In this document: piece by piece, positions 47,110 to 62,069 of the stretch
Position numbering within the stretch: the first letter of the stretch is position 1
How the letters are laid out: every line of letters starts with the position of its first letter
Assembly (NCBI GenBank): GCA_958299035.1
Contig: CATQJL010000112.1
Coordinates: forward strand, 43,590,833 to 43,654,832
Direction of reading: 5' to 3'
Length of the DNA stretch: 64,000 nt
Source of the DNA: Cylicocyclus nassatus
Lineage: Eukaryota > Nematoda > Chromadorea > Rhabditida > Strongylidae
Notes under the pieces: model-generated
What the model was told of the DNA's origin: nothing
The model's input: the letters and a program-made list of their open reading frames with translations, nothing else
Databases searched by the model: none
Position numbers and translations under genes: made by a program

Positions 47110-50100
47110 GGAAAAGCACTCATAGGCAAAGTCCGTAAGTCCGAAAAGTTCTATAATTTATTCCAGCTGTCTTAGAAACTCCACAAGGCAGTCTGTGCCA
47201 CATAATAATTATTTTCCTAATACCTAATCCAAAGTGCGAGTTTTCTAACAACAATCTCCTCAGGTTAGTAAACACCTGCCGTGATTTAAAAAAATCCTCC
47301 TCTTCTCCCCCTTCCCCCCTCCGCACGGCTTTGGCTACTCTCTCCCTCGACAAATTTTTTCTGTTATTTTGCAGCTTAATTCTATCTTCCTCATTGCCCA
47401 CCGATAAAAATAATTAAAAAAGCAACATCAACTCGAACATCTGGATATGGACAACTAAAGAGCGTCAGCAAATTTTTCCTTTGATTTTTTTGCCTTTGCG
47501 GCGTAGAATTAGTCAGCATTCCTACCAAAAACTAGCCTAATCGTTGACAAACTCGGGATTATTCAAAAAAGCGCAAAATCGGGCAGTAACTGGCGTAATT
47601 TACAATTCAAATCGGAATGGCGTCAAATAACCTTGAAATCGGATAGATTTCGAAGGTTCGAGGGCGCTGTATTCGTACGAAAAGCTAAGGCCTAATATTG
47701 TTTTGCGTTTAGAGACTTTAATTAAAAAGATGTTGACATTTTGGAAGTTTTGCTGGGCTAGTTCTGTCAGTATTCACACTAAAGGGCAGTGGATGTGCTA
47801 CAAATGAACAATTTCATGGAATAAAATAGTGTGAAAAAGAATATCAAATTGAAAAAATTTGAAAGGTTTTATAATCAAAAAACAGTTGAACTTCATATAC
47901 AGCGATCGTTTGTAATCACGCTGACCTTTTTTTTTCTAATAAATTTTTCTGTACTTTCCATTTCGCGTATCACATAATGAACATTAAAATTTCAGGCTGA
48001 AAAGCTTAAAAGCTCATGAAATGATTATTTTTTCTTGATTCACAGCAGGAAATCCAGCATTTTGAAGAAAGCATAAGTATTCTGACAAGTATGGATTTTG
48101 ATTAAAGTGAGGAAAACAAGAGAATATGGCTCGAGGAAATGAGAATGAATATTCTGTAGTAGAAAGGAATCTGTCTTCCTTATAGGATTTAGAGCAGAAC
48201 TCAATTATGGGCGAATAAAATATGTACGACCATCTGCACCCGAGATTGGTAATTCATTTCGAGAAGAATCGTATTCAATTCTTCGAGAAAAAATTATAAA
48301 GAAAATGTAGAGAACTTTCTCCTCTACAAAGTAGCATACAAGATTTTCACTGATGCACAACAGCAGATAGCATGTTTTTCATCAAATTCATTTCCATGCA
48401 GATGTCTTTGTTCGTTTAAGTAATAACAATGCTTTGAGCCTAGTCTAGACATAGCACTTCCGCTGTGGTCAAGCATCACAATGAGCGGAAGCAAATCGCT
48501 GACGTCACAAAACCGTCAAAGAACTTGAGTAGTTCAATTTGAGTGCCCGCTTATCGCGCTTTGTAGTCACAATTTGTCGAACTATGTACTAGAACGGCAA
48601 AGAATGACCATCAAGTTTGTTCAAAATACAAAAAAATGTAGGAAATGGTTTTTTGTATTTCAGGATTTGATATTTCTCGATGACAAGTTCCTTCACTGAA
48701 TTCGTAAGACCGCTGAGTCTCTCATATTGCGCTAACGAAGCTACAACTTATCAAATATTTGACTGACTAATTATTTTGCAACACTGTTTCAAAGGAGAGG
48801 AAGGGATCTATCCATCGGTGCCGCAAATGCACACGTTGCAGTGAGATTATGACAATTTCACAAACGTAGTTCTCAAACATTCCACTTTCCCTTTGAGTTT
48901 TTTCGCTGCCTCTCTTTGCTTTTTTCTTTCTCAGGAGTTACTTTGGCAAAGATTCTCTTAGCTGGCAGTTTGATGCCTCTAGAGCACAAAAAGGGGTGGC
49001 GGAGGGGGGGGGGGGGGAGAGGAGAACAAACGAGAAAGTTCATTTTTTGTATTTTCACTTATAACCCAGGAAATTTGATATGCAAAATTTAGAGGTATTT
49101 TTTCGAAATATTTCGAAAAAGGTCTGCTTAGAATATCAACAAAAAGTTAAGCAATCCCAGTTTGTCTAAGAAACAATTTTTTGCGACAAAAGTGAATGTC
49201 TGACCCCATGCTCTCATTTCAAGATAAATCAGAATTTTCCGTAAGCTCATAATTGCTTGAAAAAGAGATTCCAAGAAGTCAGTTCTGCTTCTTGATGGCA
49301 GAAACTCACTTAGTGAACCACTATCTCTTCGTCTTTGTAACTTAGAGAGCAGTAAGCATTCGATACCTAAGCAAAATCAGTTCAAAGAGGTTTCAAAGGA
49401 TTCTTTGAGTGGAACTTTAGCAATTCTGACGAAAGCTCGATTGAGCTTTGTGCGCATTTTTTGAGAGATTATGAGCTTCTATATATGTCAAAGATGCAAA
49501 TAAAATGAATGCGGAAGTAGACATTTATAATTGAATTCGCTGACGAAGCCACAACAATCGTGTAAGGCTTAATCCTTTCTAGCAAAAAGGATCTTATAAG
49601 GTGATTCACAGCAACGCAGCCAGTGCGATGTGAGCAGTCAAATATCCAAGTTTAGCTGCCAGTAAGCTTGTCAGATTGAAAGTAAAACCTTTATCATTTC
49701 ATATTCCTCGCTAAAAAAAATTAAAAAAAGAAGATTGTCAAAAAAAGTCAAAGTTCACTTCACTTCCTAGTTTTTCACTCTCACACGGAGATTTTGAATT
49801 CTGAAGCTACTCCCGGCAAACAAAAAGCTTTGGTAAAGACGAGATGGTTCGAAATTAATTTTTTTTTTCAATTCTGAAAATGCAAGGAGCAGTGACCAGT
49901 CGCAAACAAGTCATAGACCGAAAAAGCCCAGAATGAATGAGGATACGGAACTGGTAACATAAAATCAAAATTTTGGAATATGACAACTTACATTTAGAAT
50001 GATACAAATCTAGAGCATGATCTACAATTTGTTATAATAAAATCGCCAAGCTACGGAATCGTTTTTCATAAAGGGCTTTTGTGGTTATTTTATTGAGTTC

Positions 50101-51525
50101 GATTTTCAGCGGTTACAGGATAAAAGATCCACACGAACTTTCTGAAAGGAAAGTATCGCACCACGATTGGTATCATCCACCCATGATTGCAATCAAAATA
50201 TTTTACGAGTATTATAAAATAAAAGTAAAATATTTTTTCTTTTTTTATGTATGTTTTGTTGAACACTCTTTGAGCCCACTAATTATCGCTTATTCAAAAA
50301 TTGAAGCGTATGAAAGAAAAGATTTCAGAATGAATGTGTAGTGCTATGTTGGACTTTAACTACCCTCTTATGTGTACTTCACTGCCACTTCTTTGCTCAT
50401 TGCGTGAAAACAAGAGCATAACAACAGCTCATTGCCAGGAGAAGGCCAACTTCCCCTAATGAATAAAATTACTGACGTGAAGGGAAATAATAAGTTGTCT
50501 CGCTCATGGATGTTATGCATTCCAGCTAATGAAACGTGCATTTGTATGTGTAGGTGAAAATTTCAAATAAACATCCAGATTTATGGGCTAAATTTTACTC
50601 CATCTAAAGGAAAAAAACGCTTAGTGAACGTACAAAAACCAATTCCACAAACTGTTTATGATGCTGTCACTATCACACGGTGCTCTGATCAAGAATGTGA
50701 GATAAATGAGCCATGCTGTTTTTCGCGATTATGACGATGTTTATGGCATCATATAAGTTCCCAAGGGAATGTTTAAAGCTATAACATTGCTACCAATTAT
50801 CAGGAATGCAAGTTTTTGAGTGATCAACAATGTTTTGCGCTATAATTTCCTGCATTGAACATTGAAGCTTGATAGACATGTTTCTGAAAAGAAAGGCAGT
50901 AAAATTTACCGCAAGTTTCATAAAGGCCCTACACAAGAATTACTATTTTCTGCGAAAAGTACCTCCAAAAAATGAGATTTTTGAGGTTTTTTGATGTCCA
51001 CATTTGCTGGCTAAGCTCAATATTTCTAGATGGTCTAAGACGATGATGAAGATGAGATGCTATATTTCGGGTTTGTTCAATCAAAAAGAATGTTCCTAGC
51101 CTCTGAGCAAAATTTTTGATGCTATTCACATCCCGTCCACTATCTTCTAACCTTTTCCCTCAACACTCTTCCAGCCTAACGTTTCCCAACCTCATTCTTG
51201 TCTTGTCATAAGTCATACAGTAATCGTGTGTCTAATAGGCTTTCACAAAAATCGAATTGTCTTGTAAGAGTAAATTACATCAGTTGGAGCCAATATGCTT
51301 CTGTGAGATCGATTCTGCGTGTTGAAGCAATCTTATGACTGTTAGCAATGAAATGCTACTCATTATGAAATTCTCATTGACTATAAGCAACCAGAAAAAA
51401 AAGAATTCCATCTTGAAAGCAAAATGTAGATTGAATTCGATCTTTTAGTGCATAGACCACGAGATCAATTCGAGCCTTAAGGCCTTGGGCCAAAGAATAA
51501 GGAAAAATTGGAAATTATCATTTTA
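47110..51525. other. Long AT-rich stretch without recognised genes
   Basis: No exon, RNA gene or paired transposon ends are recognised over 4.4 kb. A poly-G run is present at about 49006-49017 and a CRE-like TGACGTCA at about 48500. A + strand 86-codon open frame (50081-50341) is low-complexity. Confidence 0.35.
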
Positions 51526-52035
51526 TTAGGTTGTCAAGAAAATAATGTCGTTTTCATAGCAAAGCCATAAGACAAATCCAAAAAAATAAGAGGGTACCAG
51601 TGAGAAAATGAGAGGGTACCATTCGATAGAGCAAAGGAAGCTCTACAAGACAACTTCCGAACATTGGCAGAACTTGTTATTTACGCAAAGTTCAGAGCCA
51701 AAACATATGAGCAACTCGTTCAGAGCCAAAAATTGGATTTTCGCCTTAGAAAATCATGCGAACCTCTCACTTGCTCCTGCATGTAAAAGTCACATGCACA
51801 TATCCATAGGTACAGTTGCTATATTTTTTCCATGCTTAGAAACCAAAAAAAATTGAAAAATGGAAAATGGCAGACTTCGCCCCCAGTAGTACCCAGTAGT
51901 ACTGGGCCCCTCCCACATATGCCTTTGTATACTACAAAACTTCGTAACTTTATAAAATTGGCGCTCTAGTTTTCGAATAATATCAATTTTACCCGAAAAA
52001 TCCGAAAAGACGACATTGTTTTCTTGACAATTTAA
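51526..52035. mobile_element. Mariner-type MITE, 510 bp
   Basis: TTAGGTTGTCAAGAAAATAA at the left end and its near-inverse at the right end (ending 52035) are flanked by TA. The first ~30 bp pair well, including ATGTCGT. The + strand open frame inside (51608-51856) does not resemble a transposase. Confidence 0.75.
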
Positions 52036-52367
52036 TACAAGTGTCATTACTCCTGTTACGGCGGTTGGAATCAAAATTAGCAGTGATTTGCGGTCCTTTC
52101 CAGTAAATTGATTGTATTTTGAACTCCGATATTCAGTAAATTCAGCCTAACAAAATTACTAGTAAAATCGTGTGATATATGAAGAGAAAATTTATGGTTC
52201 GATCGTATAAAGTGTCAAAAGCCTCCTATCATTGTAAAAGTAGGTTAGTGAAGCTGTTCGGTATAAATCCAGTTCTGTGTCCTTTTGAAACTCATGATAA
52301 ACGAAAATGAACGAGCATCTCACATTTCGCGTTTTTCTATGAAGTTAGCGCCGATTGTCAAGCTTAA

Positions 52368-54409
<2,042 letters not shown>

Positions 54410-55426
54410 TTAGGTCGTCCCGAAAGTTTTGTCCGTTTTTTCAACCTATCATAAAAACGCGTGGAACGATGATAGGGAAGCGCTCTAAACACTCTCCGAC
54501 GCACTTTTTCCTCCTCTTTCTAATTGTCAAGCCCATATGCCGACTACTCTTCTCACTGAGTTAAATGCCGAAATATCGAACCCATGGATTTTACTATGTC
54601 CAAGTTTGACAGATTTTCACGATTTTCATTTTCAACTTTTGGAAGACTTTTGATAGCCCTCGATAGCGCAAGCAAAGGACAATGCAATGCAATTATTTGG
54701 CATATCTAGCTGGCTTTTCAATATTTTTAAATATAATTTTTTCAAAAGTCTTCACTTTTGCGAAGTTCTAAAATACAGAAACGCCTCAAACACTAACAAA
54801 TCATCGGATTTTGAAGCTTTTAAAAACCGATTACGATTAATCACTATTTTTACGAAGCAAATGAGCGATTTTTGCTTCGAAATATAAGATTTTGCATTTT
54901 ACGTGTACACGCTGGGGTGGGGTTAAATTCAAGAATTATGAAAATTTTATCGCCAAAGACCCGGCAAATCGGAAAGAAAATACACTCACTGGAAAGACGA
55001 GGAAAAGCTGCATCGAATAACACCTTAGTTGCGCGCCGTTTCATGATCTCTGGCTTTTGGCATCACCAAAAGTGGAATTTAATAGCATCAGAAAAATAAT
55101 TCTAAAAAATTTTCAAGGCTGGCTATAGATGCCGCAAAATTTCATTATATTGCCCTTTGTTTGCTCCATATAACTGTCGCCAAAGCTTTTCCGAAAGTCA
55201 AAAATAAAGATTGTGAAAAATTGCCAAACTTGAACATAGTAAAAACCATGGGTTCGAAATTTCGGCGTTTATCTCAGTGAACAAAAGATTGATTGGCATG
55301 GAGGCATGACAGTTAGGAAGAGAAGGAAAAGATGCGTCGGATAGTGTTTAGAGCGTTTCTCTATCTTCGTTCCACGCGTTTTTATGATAGGTTGAAAAAA
55401 CCGACAAAACTTTCGGGACAACCTAA
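54410..55426. mobile_element. Mariner-type fold-back element, copy B
   Basis: The ends TTAGGTCGTCCCGAAAGT and the inverse of TTAGGTTGTCCCGAAAGT are flanked by TA. The 1017-bp copy matches 32287-33311 along its length but with the central unpaired segment inverted. The same short open frame (HAGVG...RIMKILS) is recognisable in both centres, though not a transposase. Confidence 0.85.
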
Positions 55427-55429
55427 TAT

Positions 55430-56590
55430 ATTCTAGCTCATATAATTTACCTTGCATGAGAATATTTTACGTGCTCATAGTTATCACATACATGGTTCAA
55501 AAGTATAAATTCCAAAATTATTGCTTGGTATCAAGTCACTATAAGTGAGGTTGGAGAATCCCGCTAAGACAAACTATTATATATAAAATGGTGACATCAC
55601 GTGCCATAAAATTTACACCAGATATCTTTTTTCCCCAGAAATTTGGAAGCTCTCAGGTGTTTGTGAATTGAATATTAGTGTTTACTCGGCAGGTTACAGA
55701 TCATTTATTAACTCTGTAAAATTTGCTTCATCCAGCAAAATCTACTAGAAATTGAGAGAACCCATTAGAAATAACTCCACCATATCATGCATTCTAAAGA
55801 CAAACCAATAAAAAATCGTTATCAAACTGTTTTTCTATGAGAAACTCGCAACTTCTGAATGCAAATGAATATTTGTGATTATCTACATTTCAATACGTCA
55901 TTGCTTACAGTAAATAGGACAATGGTTGGTGCTTCATCGCCCATGGGGTCAAATGCTGAAAATAGACAAGAATCAAAATAATGTTCAAGTGAGCTTGTTT
56001 TTCTGCTTGATGTTGAAAGGAGGTAACACTTGGGAATTTTGACATCACAAGTCATTAGCCTATTTGAGCAATGCTTGTCGCCAGTGAAAAAATCAAAGTC
56101 TAAGTCTCAGAAGTGCTACTCATCGTCCAAAAACGTTGTGTCTTGATTAGATAAGCCAAAGTTTTTTGACATGCTTTTTTGACATCTTTTTGTGCATGAC
56201 TTCGTATAGATTTCCATATTACAAAGTACAGATATCTCAAATTTATTTTGCTCTCCACGCTTAGGGAGTAGGATAAGCGCCTAATAATATTTGCTGTTTA
56301 ATTATGGAGAGCTTACACCTGAGGATTGTGCTAAGTCGCTCATGATACGAAATATCACGTTCAATGCTTCAGCAAAGTGCAAAATGCTTGTGCAAGTATG
56401 TGATAAGCTCATACCCTTACATCTCAGGCGTTAAGACCCGCAATTTTGATACTGTAAGCTTTTTTCACTTGTATGGATTACAAAGCCTTCTTGGAAACTG
56501 TGAAAGCTGCATTACTGGATTATACTCATTGCCAGAAAGAATTGGGAGAAGAAGGAAGGAAACTCTTATCGGTCCTTAATTTTGTTAATG
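55430..56590. other. AT-rich stretch beyond the small orphan gene
   Basis: No exon is recognised; on the minus strand this would contain the 3' flank of the gene ending at 56591. No canonical AATAAA is evident close by. Confidence 0.35.
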
Positions 56591-57949
56591 TCACTCCCGG
56601 TCAGCTGCGTAGCATTTAAAGCAGTATAAAACATTTTGAATTGATAGGGAGGTGAACAACGCCGCTTCATAGTCGTTCTTTTTATTTGTCTCGAGACTCC
56701 AGAACAATGAAAAAATGATAAAATGCCTAATATGTAGTCTACTAAAAATTTGGACACATAGTCTCTTCCTTTTCAGCAGTATCCAAGAAAGTCGAAAAAA
56801 CTGGCATTAGAATTTTACAGACGTAGCGCTTTATACCATAAAAATAGCTCAAATTTTGTAGAGTATTTTTTTGCTAATTTTGTCTGAGTTACATCCCAAA
56901 ACATTGACTCGTGTCAAACATCAATGCAAAGCCTTCTCACCTTGAAGCGAATCCAGCGATTCGACGACTCCGTGATCGAGATGAAGTGCGATTATGGTGA
57001 TAATCAGCTGCATCTGGAGATGGCCCACGATCAGGACTTTTCGATAGTTCATCTGATTCTGAAAAGGGATGATAAATCGAGCTCTGATGGAAGGTGAAGA
57101 TGTCAAGGTTAACAATTTGTTGGAAGGTTCTCGCGATAGTCAGTACACAAAATTGACCAATTCACTACATGACGATTTGAAACGTCTGCGACTTGGCCTT
57201 TCAACTAACTACGAATTTACTGCTAGATGAAGCAGTTACTGATGCTGTATCTCCGTTTCCGCTTACTTTTCTCTATTACTTTTTATCCACCAATACCAAC
57301 ATAGAATATTTGGTTTTGATTCAATGTCAGAGGATGCTTGTTGCTTCCAAAATGCGTTTCGTCAAGCAAATTATGTTGATGTCTAGGGTCGTTTGATGCA
57401 TCTGCAATAGAGTAAAAATTACTTATGTTTTATCGAGATATGACAATTCGCCTAGGATATCACTTGATTATGTCTGAGTCGTGTTTAGCACGGATAATCT
57501 CATAGGTCGAGGCACAATGCACTGGATAACCCGATTCTAGCCGCAAATAAGAATTTACGGATAGGCTTAGCACAGGGTTTGAGCTACAGTATGCCACAGT
57601 ATTTACAGCTTGTGAGCAAACTCCCAACACGGCGATGGCTTCAAATATCTACAGAACAAAGTCCACCGTGACTTTGCCCAATTACAAGTCTTTAGAGGTA
57701 TTATGAGATGGAGTTATATAAAACTTATTACAACAAAAAATAACATTTAGAAATGCGTTTGACGAAACCATGAAGAACTTACAATGTGTGTCTGTCAACA
57801 GTGTGGGGCTCAACAATGTCTTCAACTGTTTATTGATAGTGTTAAAGCCACTCACTTTTTTCACTAGCTGACTGTCGCGAAAACAGCAACCGAGAAAGGC
57901 CAACCCTCGGCTCGGGTTCTGGTGATGACTGATGTGAGCGCGACATCTC
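56591..57949 (-). CDS. Small four-exon orphan gene, Ser/Arg/Pro-rich
   Basis: Exons in translation order: 57856-57949 (ATG at 57946-57944), 57297-57401, 56941-57058, and probably 56591-56696. The first three have convincing sites: ttgcag and ttttcag acceptors, donors A/gtgagt, GTTG/gtattg and CAAG/gtgaga. Phases agree, predicting about 139 residues: MSRSHQSSPEPEPRVGLSRL, then HQHNLLDETHFGSNKHPLTL, then SKSPDRGPSPDAADYH and RTSSRSRSRRIAG. TTTCAG stands only three bases before the ATG, an arrangement typical of a nematode spliced-leader acceptor. The last exon is uncertain (acceptor ctggag, reading ETNKKNDYEAALFTSLSIQN); an alternative frame stops at about 56578. The SR-like tail could be a phosphorylated, disordered segment. 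No family is recognised. Confidence 0.55.
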
Positions 57950-59943
57950 CTGAAATCCAGCAGTGCTCAAAAACAATGGAGAAAAATAATTATACGATGG
58001 TACGAGCAAAATCGGACTCGATCAAATAGTAAAAAAGTTCTGGAAAAGAAATTTCTCATTTTTGAATATTGTGCGTGAAACGATGATGAGGTAGAACGGA
58101 TAACAACAGGCCATAGTAAGCACCATTTTGTGGCGGATAATATCACAAGAAACAGCGAACCTATAAAGATAGGGTAGAATTTTTTGAATCCAGAAAAGCA
58201 TTGACTTAGAAAAAAATTGAGGGGCTGAGAAACAAAAAAGAAAGAAAAAAAGGAAAAAGGATGCTTGGAATAGAAATGACGTGATGTGCCGAATGCTTTA
58301 GAAGATAAAAGTCAGTCAGCGTTTCTCGTGTTTGTTTACAAAACGAGTCAAAAGAGCATCACGAGAGTATCGGCACAGCTTATAGGAACGACATATGGCC
58401 CAAAATGGAAAAGGTGACTATTCTGGCTCATATGAGTAGTTCAGGCAATGTTGGCGAATTACTTTACTTATATACTATGAAATTTCCATTTCCCAAGTTG
58501 TAAATATAGATAACTTTTTTCGAACACTCAGAAACATTACATGGAGCACATGTCATTCGTACACGCAATTCCTGACCTTGCAAAAACTTTTTCTACTTGT
58601 AAAACACTTTATGAAGCCTATATCGACATTGATGCAGTACAAAAAGCAAGTAAAGCCATCAGCAAAAAAGTTGGCTTTCCAAATAGGACTTACAGACCGA
58701 CATCTAAGACCTTATATATTTATGACTCAGTAAAAAACGCTTCCTCTATCCCATCTCCGTTAGGAGTTTCAGCTTTGAGACGTCAGAAGCATTCGCAACA
58801 TTGCTTGTTTCTTCTAGTCTCCTCGATCCCATCCCATAAAAGGTCAGTAAAACATTATTGGAAAAGGTTAGTGAAAAACGGCTTTATCTCAAGTAATGTG
58901 CTTTCAAATATTCAGACAAGATGATGAACAAGGTTGACAAAATTCAAGATAACTTGCTCCGCTGCTGATTAAATTTTCACATTACAGATACTTGACAGCG
59001 CACAAAAAGTTGATGACAATATAAAATCACGTAGTTACAGATGAACATTTTTGAGATGTGAGCATAGCTATATCATCTGCTTAGCGAGTCATTTCCCTCC
59101 TCGCTTTTGAGGAGCAGATTGGTCCCCGCCTAATCTTTCAACTTTGAACTCTTTCACTCGAAAAGGTTAAATCATACGACAAAATTTTAAGAATATTTCT
59201 GTAAGGCAAGGAAATGTGAACACTGTTATCCAAAGCAGCCAAGCCGACTAAGCATAAATCGCTCTGAATGATTGCTTTTTCTGCAAATTTGAGAAGCTTT
59301 ACGCGGATGGATTACAAAATTCTTCTTGCAGTAAACAAGTGATTCATGCTAAAACCTTACAAAGAGTATGTTGTTTGTTTGATGTGGGCATTTTCTGGAT
59401 TTTGAAGATGACTGCAAAGTTGCAGAGTAAGATCTACGCATTTCTAGAGTTTCTAGAAAATCGCATAACTTTCAACTACGTGAATTTGAGTTCTAATTCT
59501 TAATCTTGCAGTCCCATCCCCACTGGGTCGCAAAATTTTTGAAAGTGGCCTCATAAATCAAAAACTGGATAAATGTCTTCTTACTCAAATACTTTCAAAA
59601 TAAGAAATACAAAACAGCTCCGTAGAAAATTTTTTGGGGAGTACTACAACCTCGCTATTTTCCCTGAAATTTTTTCCGGTTGCGGATTCACCGAAAACAC
59701 TGAAAACTTGGAAAAAAACACAAGACAATTTTATTGCTTTCCGCTCGAAAGAGTTCTTGAACGACTGCCTATTAAGATTTGCACATAGTTTGTCAGTAAT
59801 GCAACGCTGATATAGTGGAAAAGCTACGATAAAGCCTAAAACTCAAGTTGTCGATTTGGTCAATGGTCGATTTTACGCGCAGATATTGTAGACACCGCAG
59901 AATTAGCAACTGTCGCATAGATTAACGTACGTATGAGCGTATG
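57950..59943. other. AT-rich intergenic DNA
   Basis: No supported exon. A 127-codon + strand open frame (58541-58924) has no recognised domain and no splice partners. The promoter of the minus-strand gene at 57949 would lie here. Confidence 0.35.
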
Positions 59944-60553
59944 CAGAGCTCAGCACGAGCTGGCACCAGGGAAATTCTAAAACGAAGTCCCCTTTGACCT
60001 TAAAAGTTTCCTACGAAGTCCCCTTTGACGTGTTTTGCATTTGCTTAGGGCGCGCTTTGTGATTGGAGCAGATTTTTCGACTGCGGAGCAGACCAAGAAA
60101 TGTTCAGATGGCTATAAAACGCCGAAAAGAGAACATTATGAGATTGTTTTTGCTCTGTATGTGAACTTTTACAGTGTAGATACAATTTATGTAAATAATT
60201 ATGAAAACTTATGCGAGCAAAGGGTCGGTGCCAGCTCAGCTGGCACCCAGCTGGCACAGTGCCAGCTAATTCAGAAAAAAGTTCAGCACAGCTTTCATTC
60301 ATGTAAGCTTTCATAAATTTTTGGGCCATAGTTCGAGTCCCCCAACGCGCATGCACACACCAAATTTGGTGTCATATAATTGCATTTTCCTTGTAAAAAA
60401 GGCCCCTGTTTGTCCCAGGGACACGCTGCTGGCGACTTGCCGGTGGCATTTTAGCAAACAGCGGCATGCTAACCCGCAGAAACGAATACCCCTTTGCTTT
60501 CCGCCCCAAAAACAATATCCAGCTTGACCCGGTGCCAGCTCTGCCGAGCCCTG
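59944..60553. mobile_element. hAT-type non-autonomous element, perfect 8-bp target duplication
   Basis: The left end CAGAGCTCAGCACGAGCTGG and the right end (inverse of CAGGGCTCGGCAGAGCTGG) are hAT-like terminal repeats. AGCGTATG flanks both sides exactly (59936-59943 and 60554-60561). Two direct copies of ACGAAGTCCCCTTTGAC lie near the left end (59982 and 60013, 31 bp apart). The centre has clustered palindromes of CAGCTGGCAC/GTGCCAGCT (60225-60270). No transposase frame. It is related to the element at 11067-11778. Confidence 0.85.
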
Positions 60554-60559
60554 AGCGTA

Positions 60560-61325
60560 TGTCATTTCGTACGATGAAATTTGTGGTGGTGCTTTCTGCC
60601 GAAACAAATCAAGCGAAATTTGAATATAGGATGTGTTGTGTCAAGCAAGGCGTCATAGTCGTCCTACTGATTCGAACAATTTTGGATAATGACAAGAGGT
60701 ACCAACGCAAACGTAGCTTAGCCGAATATTACGAGGTGCAAAATTAGTAATGAAAGATTTTACATTATCGAAATGTAGCGAATTAAATCAACTCAAGTGA
60801 GCAAACGAAGGAGAGTAGACGAGCGAGCGTGACTCAAAAGCGAAACATTCACAAAAAGTTCGAAGGATTTCCCATAAATATGGAAGTGCGATAAAAAGCA
60901 CAGCCATCGTGACTTCAAAGCTTCACCGAGAAAAATGGGAAAACACGAGTTTCGAGAAAACGAAACGGCAGCTCTAATCACATGGAAGCCATAGATGAAG
61001 CCCGGCCAGACAAGCATGATCTGAGGAAAACGACTTGAGAGTAGGGCAACCCTCAAGAGAAAGGTATTTACGACTGAGTTCATTCAGCAGACGTTACATC
61101 GCTCAAGCGTAAAAATCTCAAAATATGGGCAGTGGAGGAGACGTGACTTGGAGAAAAACTCGATGGAGGAAGTAGGATGATAATGCTTAAGCTAACGCAA
61201 TCCGTAAAGCTGCTCTGTCGTCACGCTTTCAAGGCCGTCCCAGAGCAGCTTATTCCCTAACGATTTTTTTATCGTAATGGAATTTAGCGAAAAAAACTCA
61301 AACCATATTTGTATGATTAGACGTA
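60560..61325. other. Intergenic DNA, GC-raised patch
   Basis: No gene is called. The patch 60890-61060 is open in several frames on both strands, including a 96-codon minus frame (60793-61083), but it lacks splice sites and known motifs. Confidence 0.35.
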
Positions 61326-61726
61326 TTAGGTTGTTCCATAAGTTTTATATTTGAACCTTCAAATCGATATTTCTCTAATAGGTCACCTACAAAGCTGCAA
61401 ATTTGTGGCAGTATTTCTGACTGAATAGGCTATATAATCAAATAGTTGAGAGAAACAAAGAACCGTTTCAGGCAAATTGAAAAATCAGCTCATAATTATT
61501 TTCTTGAATCCCAACCATCAGAAGAATGCGGCAAGTGCATGTATAAATATCTAGCGAGGAGAGTACGTGCGTGAGCAAGTGGGAAATCTGCAGAGTTGTT
61601 TTGAACTGAAATATGATAGTATTCGCTTTTTCGGGATTTAGGAACTTTTTCTGTTTTAGCTTGAAACTCAATGTTAATCAAGCTCGGTGCGAACTTCCAA
61701 ACGCCCAGACCTATGGGACAATCTAA
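61326..61726. mobile_element. Mariner-type MITE, 401 bp
   Basis: The left end TTAGGTTGTTCCATAAGT and the right end (inverse of TTAGATTGTCCCATAGGT) are flanked by TA. The arms pair only over the first ~20 bp. No coding frame. A lone half-end (ATTAGGTTGTATTCATAG) follows at about 61768. Confidence 0.75.
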
Positions 61727-62069
61727 TAGGTCGACAATTGTAGGACTCATACGTTTTCTGCACACCATTAGGTTGTATTCATAGCTTTATTGATATTTCC
61801 CTCTCAATATTTTTACAATACGATTCACCCAATTGCGATCCATGCTTATGCGTAGATTTTCACACACATCGTTAGCGTCCTCTTTTCTCTCTTCTTCTTC
61901 GTCTTGTCTCTCTTCCTTGTTCCTTGCTACGGCCTGACATCGATCTTGCTTGAAGTGGAAGAACTTGATTTTGCCGTTCCACGGCGTCCTGAACCCAGCG
62001 GTTTTTCACTGTCCGGCTAGTGTGGTTAGAGCGGTCAAATTGACAGAAGTGGCCTGTTAGGTACCCTTC

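Noticed and set aside
54872..55099. Short frame shared by both mariner fold-back centres as a transposase
   Set aside because: No helix-turn-helix or catalytic D motifs; sharing is explained by the two copies being homologous.
57780..57825. Extra exon between the first two exons of the 56591-57949 gene
   Set aside because: It would need a ~31-nt intron and breaks the downstream frame; direct joining of 57856 to 57401 is in phase.
58541..58924. 127-codon + open frame
   Set aside because: No recognisable domain and no upstream or downstream exons; kept only as a note.
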